A stretch of DNA of 64,000 bases. Origin: Acidobacteriota bacterium. Lineage in GTDB: Bacteria > Acidobacteriota > UBA6911. The stretch is from contig JAFGIY010000065.1 of assembly GCA_016929335.1 (NCBI GenBank), positions 124,001 through 188,000 of the forward strand. The letters run 5' to 3'. Numbering within the stretch: the stretch's first letter is position 1; each line of letters opens with the position of its first letter. The notes under the pieces were generated by a model. The model did not search any database, was not told the DNA's origin, and worked only from the letters and a program-made list of their open reading frames with translations. The position numbers and the translations under genes are program-made. Below, piece by piece: positions 8,545 through 15,961 of this stretch.

Positions 8545-10428
8545 ATGAGCGGTATATCCGGTGCCTTTGGTTCACCAAAAGAGACTTCGCGGGAATTATC
8601 GGAAACGGTTGACAGGATGCTCGATGCGATATGTCACCGCGCTCCTTTGGCTGAAGTGCTTGACATGGGCGAAATTGCATTTGGCGTCCGCTTCCATGAT
8701 TTCCAGGATCCTCCTCGTGTCCTGGAAGGCGGAAAAGAGAAAGCGGCAGCTATCATCGATGGTGCAATTTATAATTCGCCCTTCCATCTGACCACTTCAT
8801 CGCCCGGGTGTTCTGATGCCCAAATCATCCTAAATCTTTATAAACAATATGGCGATGAATTTTTAGACAAGATAGATGGATCCTATGCCATAGCTCTTTG
8901 GGATGCAGGCAAACGTCGGTTGCTTTTAGCCAGAGATCGCCTCGGGTCCAAGCCTCTTTTTTACCTTAAGTCCGGAAATGCGTTCTATTTTGCTTCAGAG
9001 ATCAAATCCATCCTGGCCGGCAGCAACTTGCGCAAATCCGTCAACCTGGTTGCTGTAAACGATTTTCTTTCATACGGATATGTTCCCAATCCGGAGACTC
9101 TGTTTGCGGACATATACCAGGTAAGACCCGGTCACTCCCTTATTCTTTGCGATAACTCGATATCCGAAACACCGTACTGGAGGTTCAAATATCAGCGACC
9201 TGACCGTGTATATACAGAATCGGAATATAAGGAAAAATTCATCGAGCTGTTGGGAACAGCCGTTGATCGCCGCTTGAGGCGTCATCCGGTTTGCGGCGCC
9301 TTTCTAAGCGGCGGTCTTGATACAAGCGCCGTGGTGGCTGTGATGCATAAGCTGGTAGGTTCCCGCTTCAAGGTATTCACAGCCGGCTTTGAAGAAGAAC
9401 AGTTTAATGAAACGGTGGATGCCAAAATAGTCGCCGATCACCTCGGCCTCGAGCATTTTTCGGTAACGATCGGTTTCCGTCAGGATCTGCCGCAATTGCT
9501 GGAAAAAATCGTTTGGCATCACGATGCTCCTTTTGCAGATACCTCCGCCATCCCGTCTTATTTCGCAGCCATTCTGGCAAGGGAGCATGTGCCGGTAGTT
9601 TTAACCGGTGATTTCCCCGATCAACTCATTGGCGGATCCGGGCATCATGTTACAACACTTGCTCGCCTCAGGTCCGATCCTGCAACCTATCGGTTGTTGA
9701 GAAATAGATTTTTCAATCGGGCCGTTACCCGCTTGCCCTTTTCTGCCGGGGGCGCCACTTTCAGCGACAAAATTAAGAGAATGATCTATAGAGAAACATT
9801 CTCGTTGGAGGAACAGAGGATCCTTCTCAATATGCCGGTGCCTGAACTGCTGAAGAGATGGCTCTATACTCCTGAGCTGCGGCGCATAAACATGCAGCAT
9901 GACTCGATGCGATGGGCAAGATCTCTTTATGAGGAAGTGAGAGACTCAGACTTGCTGGATAAATTGCTCTATTTCGACAGCCTGTCTTATGCGCCGGACG
10001 ATTTGATGGTCAAGGTGGAACGTATGACTATGGCGCACGGATTAATAGCTCTGAGTCCGTTTCATGATCGCGAAATTGTAGAATTTATAGCATCTATTCC
10101 TTCTGCATTGAAGATTCATAGTGGCTCAACCAAATACATTATGAGAGAGGCTCTTAGGCCCATGCTGCCTGAGTATACTCTATTGAAGAAGAAAAAGGGT
10201 TTTGACATGCCTCTCGATGAATGGTTGATCAAAAGATCCGCGGGATACGTGAGAGAACTGCTCCTCGATTCCCGCAGTTTGAGTCGCAACTATTTTGTTG
10301 GCAAGCGACTGACTGAAATGGTCGAGCGGTTTCTTGCCGAGAAATCGGATTATGCATCAGGCTCCGCTGCCACGATCATCTCTTTAATGACCCTGGAGCT
10401 CTGGCACAGGCTGTTTATCGACAGGTAA
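8545..10428 (+). CDS. Asparagine-synthase-like amide ligase lacking the N-terminal Cys (copy 1)
   Basis: 627-residue homologue of class II glutamine-dependent asparagine synthetase. The N-terminal Ntn-type domain (1-210) begins MSGISGAFG: residue 2, the obligate glutaminase Cys, is Ser. The glutamine-binding NGE signature reads DGA (DGAIYN), so glutaminase activity is probably lost. The C-terminal ATP-pyrophosphatase domain keeps the P-loop (SGGLDTS) and the late KKKGFDMPLDEWL segment. The start is supported by AGGA about 6 nt upstream. Relatives without the Cys include beta-lactam synthetase and lasso-peptide cyclases, which form amides from bound amines. Exosortase-locus amidotransferases normally retain the Cys. 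It is the only plus-strand gene among minus-strand neighbours. Probable role: ATP-dependent amidation of a sugar acid or an attached group; substrate unknown. Confidence 0.8.
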   Translation: MSGISGAFGSPKETSRELSETVDRMLDAICHRAPLAEVLDMGEIAFGVRFHDFQDPPRVLEGGKEKAAAIIDGAIYNSPFHLTTSSPGCSDAQIILNLYKQYGDEFLDKIDGSYAIALWDAGKRRLLLARDRLGSKPLFYLKSGNAFYFASEIKSILAGSNLRKSVNLVAVNDFLSYGYVPNPETLFADIYQVRPGHSLILCDNSISETPYWRFKYQRPDRVYTESEYKEKFIELLGTAVDRRLRRHPVCGAFLSGGLDTSAVVAVMHKLVGSRFKVFTAGFEEEQFNETVDAKIVADHLGLEHFSVTIGFRQDLPQLLEKIVWHHDAPFADTSAIPSYFAAILAREHVPVVLTGDFPDQLIGGSGHHVTTLARLRSDPATYRLLRNRFFNRAVTRLPFSAGGATFSDKIKRMIYRETFSLEEQRILLNMPVPELLKRWLYTPELRRINMQHDSMRWARSLYEEVRDSDLLDKLLYFDSLSYAPDDLMVKVERMTMAHGLIALSPFHDREIVEFIASIPSALKIHSGSTKYIMREALRPMLPEYTLLKKKKGFDMPLDEWLIKRSAGYVRELLLDSRSLSRNYFVGKRLTEMVERFLAEKSDYASGSAATIISLMTLELWHRLFIDR

Positions 10429-10474
10429 AAGAATAGCTGTTTCTTTAGTCTCCTAATCTGACAATATCGCAAGC

Positions 10475-13400
10475 TTACCGAGAAATCCTTAAACCTGGAG
10501 GAGCCGCAGGCTTGGGAGCTGCATCATCAGGATCATTGTGACTCAATACAAAACCTGGCATCTGAAAGCAAGCTCCCCCCATCGGATCGGGCCACTGATT
10601 GTTATTCCCGATCCCATCCAAATCCTTGTCATAGTAGAAAGCCGTCTTCACCCCGCATGAGGTAAAATTCTGCACAGACAAATCTGAAACGCTAAGCGAT
10701 AGAAACCAGAGATCGTAATAGGTGCTAAATCCCCCGTTATTGGTCCCGGCGAGTAAATATCTGGTTCCGTCTGACGAGATCACGCCATGAAACAGGTAAT
10801 CTTCGTGGTTCGCTGTATCTGCACCTACCATTTTGGCATTTCCCTGAACGGTTCCTGCGGTGCTTAGTTGTGCAATGTATCCGTCATATCCTCCTCCGTG
10901 AGAGACATTTGTATAACCCAGGATCAGGAAATTGCCATTGGGAAGCTTTATTGAATTCTTTGCGACATAGGCGTTTGATTCTACGTCATCTCCAATGAAA
11001 TAGTCTGCTTGCTTGATTCCCTGACTGTTGCTTTTTACAATCCATATCTTCGTATTTTCCACGTCGGGCTTCTGGCTTCTCCCGAAAATCCAGTAATTCC
11101 CGTTTGCATCTTCTTCGACGGATTGTGCCTTATCCCGCCGGCCGTCATTGTCGAATTTTTGCGCCCATTGCAAAGTCCCGTCCGAAGCGGTTTTAACTAT
11201 ATAATAGTCTTCATCGGCGGTGGATGCGTTGGTTGCTGTATATCCCACCATCACATATCCGCCATCGGATGTCTTCCGAACGGTTTTGACGGTTTCATAG
11301 CCTTTGCCATTGGAGCTGTAATGCATTTGAATCGGATTCAAACCATCCGCATCTGTTAGCACAAGCCACGCATCAACATTTGATGCTGCGGAATAGGATT
11401 GACCCGCCATTGCGAATCCGCCCGCCGTTTTTGCTACTATATCGTTTATCCAGTCATGGGAATACGGCCCTGTGTAATCTCTATCCCAGATAAGATTCCC
11501 CGATGAATCCAGCTTCATCAGGAATCCATCATTATATGGAGACTTAAATGTTCTGTAGCCGGCTATGAAAAGATCTCCTGTTTCTGTTTGCGCAATTGAA
11601 GTCGCAACCCAATGGGTTGTAGCTTGAGGCATTTTTGCCCTGATGTTATAGCTTTCGGGCCCGATTATTCTTCTCCATTGCTCTGTTCCGGCGGAATCCA
11701 TTTTAACCAAGAAGACTCGCCGGGCTTCTGTCCCAGGTCCGTTCAGCCACGAATAACTTGTTGTGAAGGACGCCATGACAGCACCTCCATCCCTGGTTTG
11801 CACGATTTTGTTTGTTTCATCCATCCCTTCAGCATGATATGCCCCATATGCCTGGCCATTAAGGCTAGGAGTGGATGAAGATCCTGAATTCAATGTGAGT
11901 GAGACTACATTGGATTTTATCGATTCCAAGCCATGGAAGTCGATTGCAGTAACCGCAAAGTAGTGGGTCCCTATCCCCAGCCCTGTTGCTGTGTAGTTGG
12001 TAGCCCTGCCAACGTAAGTGGGATTGGGATCATATACTCCGGGCTGCATGCCATGATAAATATGATAGGTAATGTCCAAACCAATCTGGTTGTTTCTTCC
12101 GGTTGCAATTCCATTTTGAATCCACCATGTAGGATCTGTTCTTTTTCCCGCCGCAATCCACGAAAGATTTATGGAAGTCCCAGTTGATTCAGTAATCTGC
12201 ACTCCCGATGGAGCCGGCTGGCTGTAGATCATACCGGGCGTATTGTCCGAATTAAGGTCATCAAAATCAGAACCGCCGGCATCAAGCGAACTGACACCAT
12301 CCTGATCCCTATCGTTATAATAAGACGACCCTGGGCTTGCAACGTGAATGGCAGTTTTCCTTCTTGCGAAGTTCCCGTCGGCATCACGAACTATGAGTTC
12401 ACCACCATAACTCACATATGTATTTATGGGGGTGCCGGTTATTATGCCTGAGTCTGGATTAATCACCATCCCATCCGGCAGCCCATTAGCCGACCAGATG
12501 TATGGGGGAGTCCCGCCCTTGATATAAATCGGTACCGTGTTGAATTGATTAAGCCTGAATTTGATACACGAAGTTTCGTGCGCGTTGGGTGGGCAGAGGC
12601 TTGGGATATAGATATTAATGGGGGCATTTCCACCGTTTCGCTGGTCAATAGGAAGAGGATTACTTTCTGAAAAGTTGCCCTCAAAGTCTACTGCTCGCAC
12701 ACTATATTCAACCGGTGACGGATAAAACGACATATAGCTGTCGGTATATGTAGTTTCCGTTTGTATGGCAATAGGTTGCCCATTCCTGTAAACGCGGTAA
12801 AGCACCGGCAGTCCGCTATTGTCTGCTACCGAATTCCAGCGGAATGTGACGGAGTTCTTATTTGCATTATCCAAAGTTACTGATGGCGGGAGAGGGGGTA
12901 CTGCATCGAGAGCAGCTGCTCCTTTATCAGTCAGCGAAAAGACATGGATTACCTCAGTTGTGCTGTTTATGGCTTCCTCTATAAAAAGGCGGCCGCTGGC
13001 TTCGTCATATGCCATTCCTGCTGCCCTGCGCGTTGCGGGCTGCAGAAAATACTGACCCAACTCTATCCTGCGATATGGCTGAGGTTCATAAGGCTGTTTA
13101 TTCCCAACGGCAACATCCGTAATGTCGTCTACGTCGTAAAACCATAAAACCGGGCTGCATGGATCTGCGTGATAGCCCTCATTATCGCCATATATCGTCG
13201 CGGCTGGATAGTAGTTGGCAGGATAGGACCAATTATAATCTGCGTAGTTGCGAAGGCATTTTGTTCCATTAAACACAATAGCCTGTTTATCTCCAATAGT
13301 GATCCACCGTCCGCTGTTAACAGAGTCATTCGGTGATTTTTCATCCTGTATGTGGTAGGGGACGCTTCCTCCCGAAGGGGGACCGCCATATTGGAGCAAA

Positions 13401-14194
13401 ACTTTGTGTGAAAGGTAGTTCAACGCAGGAGGTTCATTGTTTCCTGTCCCGGTAGGTGGCATACCGTCATTTGCATCTGGAGGGGGATTGCCCTCTTGCC
13501 ATGGTGCAAACGCAAACATCACCGGTCCTTCTGATGTCGACCCGCCCGCTCGTGTATAACCTTGAATTAGAGACTTGCCATCGGTATAACTGTCAGCCCA
13601 AGTTTGTGGCGCGTGAAAAAGATATTTGCCTGAAAAGGCACAGCAATTAGAGCCACAATCGCGGAAACGCCACATGCCGGTGGATTTTAAATCCTCCAAA
13701 TCGGTCTCAGCCCAGCCGAAATGGCCGTTGGAAAATGCAAGTGGATTACAAGGTCTATAGGATCCGTAGATACTCCAATATAGTTTATCCGTGGTTTGAT
13801 TGCCTCTTTTGGGAAGATAGTGAATGTCGCCCAAGTGTGTGTATTGTTGTTGGAGGCCGTTTGTTATATCTACGGGGGCACTATGAATCCAGTTGGCAGT
13901 TGGAAGCATACTAATAGATTTGCTTATTACCGGAGTGGGTATAGATACCTCGGTCAGATATCTATAGAGATTGCGTGATGAAAGCACAATCAGGCTTTGG
14001 TCAGTGGGATTATATTCCATGCCCTTCATCCCATTGCCGCCTGGATCAATCCCCAACCAAGAATACCCATCAGGAGGTGCGGGAAGCTTGAAAGCTCCCA
14101 GATAGGTCATATCATTGGAGGGAATAATTGTCGGGGTTTCCGCATAAGCGGAAACGTGTATCAAAAGCATCAGTGTTAATGTGATAGTTTTCAT
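10475..14194 (-). CDS. Large secreted multidomain protein (FnIII/Ig-like and repeat domains)
   Basis: 1239-residue exported protein. The ATG at 14194 is preferred because it begins a clean signal peptide (MKTITLTLMLLIHVSAYA). In order: an N-terminal propeller-like region rich in Trp/Gly/Tyr (about 20-430), a fibronectin-III-like domain (about 440-520), a putative Ig-like module with PPYIWSANGLPDG and GIITGTP (about 550-625), a Ca-binding-like acidic stretch (NDRDQDGVSSLD), another FnIII-like domain (about 660-780), and about 370 residues of repeats of the type GGYVMVGYT or TGDLFIAGYR. The C-terminus has no PEP-CTERM, LPXTG or Por tail, though another Ca-binding-like DKDLDGIGNN occurs near the end. 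Probably surface-exposed or matrix-associated; no enzyme activity recognised. Confidence 0.75.
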   Translation of the reverse strand: MKTITLTLMLLIHVSAYAETPTIIPSNDMTYLGAFKLPAPPDGYSWLGIDPGGNGMKGMEYNPTDQSLIVLSSRNLYRYLTEVSIPTPVISKSISMLPTANWIHSAPVDITNGLQQQYTHLGDIHYLPKRGNQTTDKLYWSIYGSYRPCNPLAFSNGHFGWAETDLEDLKSTGMWRFRDCGSNCCAFSGKYLFHAPQTWADSYTDGKSLIQGYTRAGGSTSEGPVMFAFAPWQEGNPPPDANDGMPPTGTGNNEPPALNYLSHKVLLQYGGPPSGGSVPYHIQDEKSPNDSVNSGRWITIGDKQAIVFNGTKCLRNYADYNWSYPANYYPAATIYGDNEGYHADPCSPVLWFYDVDDITDVAVGNKQPYEPQPYRRIELGQYFLQPATRRAAGMAYDEASGRLFIEEAINSTTEVIHVFSLTDKGAAALDAVPPLPPSVTLDNANKNSVTFRWNSVADNSGLPVLYRVYRNGQPIAIQTETTYTDSYMSFYPSPVEYSVRAVDFEGNFSESNPLPIDQRNGGNAPINIYIPSLCPPNAHETSCIKFRLNQFNTVPIYIKGGTPPYIWSANGLPDGMVINPDSGIITGTPINTYVSYGGELIVRDADGNFARRKTAIHVASPGSSYYNDRDQDGVSSLDAGGSDFDDLNSDNTPGMIYSQPAPSGVQITESTGTSINLSWIAAGKRTDPTWWIQNGIATGRNNQIGLDITYHIYHGMQPGVYDPNPTYVGRATNYTATGLGIGTHYFAVTAIDFHGLESIKSNVVSLTLNSGSSSTPSLNGQAYGAYHAEGMDETNKIVQTRDGGAVMASFTTSYSWLNGPGTEARRVFLVKMDSAGTEQWRRIIGPESYNIRAKMPQATTHWVATSIAQTETGDLFIAGYRTFKSPYNDGFLMKLDSSGNLIWDRDYTGPYSHDWINDIVAKTAGGFAMAGQSYSAASNVDAWLVLTDADGLNPIQMHYSSNGKGYETVKTVRKTSDGGYVMVGYTATNASTADEDYYIVKTASDGTLQWAQKFDNDGRRDKAQSVEEDANGNYWIFGRSQKPDVENTKIWIVKSNSQGIKQADYFIGDDVESNAYVAKNSIKLPNGNFLILGYTNVSHGGGYDGYIAQLSTAGTVQGNAKMVGADTANHEDYLFHGVISSDGTRYLLAGTNNGGFSTYYDLWFLSLSVSDLSVQNFTSCGVKTAFYYDKDLDGIGNNNQWPDPMGGACFQMPGFVLSHNDPDDAAPKPAAPPGLRISR

Positions 14195-14435
14195 AATGAT
14201 AGGCAAATAGAAAAAAGTTTGCTGGTTGATACGCATTAGATAATGATGCGCGGGTTGAGGTCAGAGGGGGATAAACAATTTAGGATGGGTTCTCACGAGG
14301 GAGTCTGCCCATTATAAAGATTGTGTTTCTGTCTATAGGTACAGCTTTTGTTACTATTGAACTGCTGGATGCGATAATTTCTTTTGCTTTTTTAACAATC
14401 TTTCGAAAGAGTGTCACGCAGGCATGAATGGAAGT

Positions 14436-14918
14436 TTATTTCCTGTTACGAAGAAAAGGGAAGCCGGCACCAGACATGCCCCACTCTCCATTATATACCG
14501 TGGTTATATTGCGAATTCCTTTTTGCATCCAACTCAGAGCCACCTGGCTGCTATATTGTTCTGCATCTCAATGGCAGAAAAGAACTATCAATCTGTCCTT
14601 GGGAACTTTCAGGAGGGAGGGATTGAGGCGAAGCTCCTCTGTTAATGATAAAGCGCCTGGAAGGTTAGCCTGGATCGCTCCTTGTCCTGCCGCGATAAAA
14701 ACTCCCTTCCCACTTTTATAAAGGCTTAACGCTGCTTGCGGAGAAATCCTGGGAACCATAGGATTGACAATGCTTGCTTTTCTTGGATAAGTGATCAGAA
14801 GACGACGGAAATTCGGTTCAATAGAATTTGCCGAGGTTGCGCCTTGAGCAAATAATTGGCATTGAGCTACAGAACCGCAAAGAAGGAGAAGCAACAAAAT
14901 ATTCTTTATAGCCTTCAT
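14436..14918 (-). CDS. Probable selenocysteine-containing periplasmic rhodanese-like protein
   Basis: Read through one in-frame TGA (14568-14570), this gives 160 residues. It has a signal peptide (about 1-25) and a single rhodanese domain: ISPQAALSLYKSG, then the strand LIVLFCH, then TGA, then DAEQYSSQVALSWMQKGIRN and a GEWG...AGFP ending before TAA at 14436. Compared with the rhodanese pattern Y-C-x-C-P-x-E-x-x-S-A-x-V-A, the TGA (codon 117) falls exactly on the catalytic Cys, and rhodanese-like sequence continues in frame beyond it. A hairpin resembling a bacterial SECIS lies 22 nt downstream. The ATG at 14918 is chosen because the longer frame starts at a weak TTG. The alternative is a recent nonsense mutation of a Cys codon (TGC or TGT to TGA); sel genes are not in the window. 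It follows a GT2 gene by 23 bp. Confidence 0.65.
14535..14553 (-). promoter_or_regulatory. SECIS-like hairpin in the rhodanese coding sequence
   Basis: On the minus strand, TAG-C-AGCC-AGGT-GGCT-CTG folds into a 7-pair stem (one G-U) with a single bulged C and a 4-nt apical loop AGGU. The loop begins 22 nt after the UGA, within the spacing accepted for bacterial SECIS elements. It resembles the AGGUCU loop of E. coli fdhF, which SelB recognises. Base pairing was done by hand, not by a folding program. Confidence 0.5.
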
Positions 14919-14941
14919 ATCCGAGCCTGACCTATCAATAA

Positions 14942-15961
14942 TCAAACCGCAATGATTCTTCCCTTAAACCAGTCAATTGCTGATACCATTCTGGCAAATG
15001 AATAAACGGTATAACAAACGACCATTTGAGGCATAAACCTGTAGTTGCCTTTCTTTGTGCTTAGGCAGCATTTAATGAACGATGGCGCCATTAGCATAAT
15101 AGCAAGAATTCCCAACAAGTATCCATTAACACTAAAAGCTGCCCAAATTATAGCCAGGCACAAAATCATGAAATAAATCGGCATAAGAAGGCTTGGGAGT
15201 TCTGCAACCTTCAATCCATGCGAAAAAATCCCATCGTAGTTGCTCCGGCCTCTCCATCTCTCCTTTTGGAATAAATGAGTTAGCGTTCTTGCCTCTCCAT
15301 AATGATAGGCCTTTATGCTGGCGCAGTAAAGGATACTGCGCTTTTCAGATATGCGATAGCATAAGTCGACGTCCTCACTGGTCACCAGTTGCGGATTGAA
15401 TCCACCTGCTTCCCAAAAAGCTTCTCTTTTCACTATCATATTCATGGATGGCAGCCATCCCACTTTAAATTCCTCGCCATCATGGATAGGGCGTTGAAGC
15501 TGCCACCAGGCTCTGGCAACCCATCCAAATTCCTCCGGAACAAGTGGGAATGATCCAAGACAGACTGCATCTGAATGCCGCCTGAGACAATGGATTGCGG
15601 AATCCAGCCATTCTTTCGCAACGATTACATCGGCATCTATAAAAGCAACAATACTACCCTTTGAAGCAGATACTCCATAATTTCTCATCGCTCCGATTGT
15701 GAGTTCCGGACAACTGTAAGCCTGCACCCCACGCTCTTGCGCTAATGCCACCGTACGATCTGTGGATCCGTTGTCGACGAGAATGACTTCATAACGATTC
15801 CGAGGGTAGTCAATTGCCAGTATCGAATCCAGGCAAAGAGGTAGTATCTTTTCCTCATTTTTTGCCGGAATAATTATGGACACATATGGAAATGATTCTT
15901 CGGATCCGATCTCGTTTCCCGCTTTATGGATTAGTGCCTCAGCGCTGATTCCATTCATCAT
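14942..15961 (-). CDS. GT2 family glycosyltransferase
   Basis: 339-residue glycosyltransferase with a GT-A fold. Visible motifs are VSIIIPAKNEEKILPLCL at the start, DNGSTDRT (nucleotide binding), the metal-binding DAD in AFIDADVIV and the acceptor-region SEDVDLCYRI. Two hydrophobic segments at the C-terminus (about 255-300) suggest membrane attachment. Its ATG overlaps the stop of the upstream lyase-fold gene as ATGA, so the two are translationally coupled. It probably adds one sugar of the exopolysaccharide repeat; the donor is unknown. Confidence 0.85.
   Translation of the reverse strand: MMNGISAEALIHKAGNEIGSEESFPYVSIIIPAKNEEKILPLCLDSILAIDYPRNRYEVILVDNGSTDRTVALAQERGVQAYSCPELTIGAMRNYGVSASKGSIVAFIDADVIVAKEWLDSAIHCLRRHSDAVCLGSFPLVPEEFGWVARAWWQLQRPIHDGEEFKVGWLPSMNMIVKREAFWEAGGFNPQLVTSEDVDLCYRISEKRSILYCASIKAYHYGEARTLTHLFQKERWRGRSNYDGIFSHGLKVAELPSLLMPIYFMILCLAIIWAAFSVNGYLLGILAIMLMAPSFIKCCLSTKKGNYRFMPQMVVCYTVYSFARMVSAIDWFKGRIIAV

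Noticed and set aside
14424..14721. Overlapping plus-strand frames of 70-100 codons
   Set aside because: They are antisense to the rhodanese-like gene, whose minus-strand frame has recognisable motifs on both sides of the TGA.
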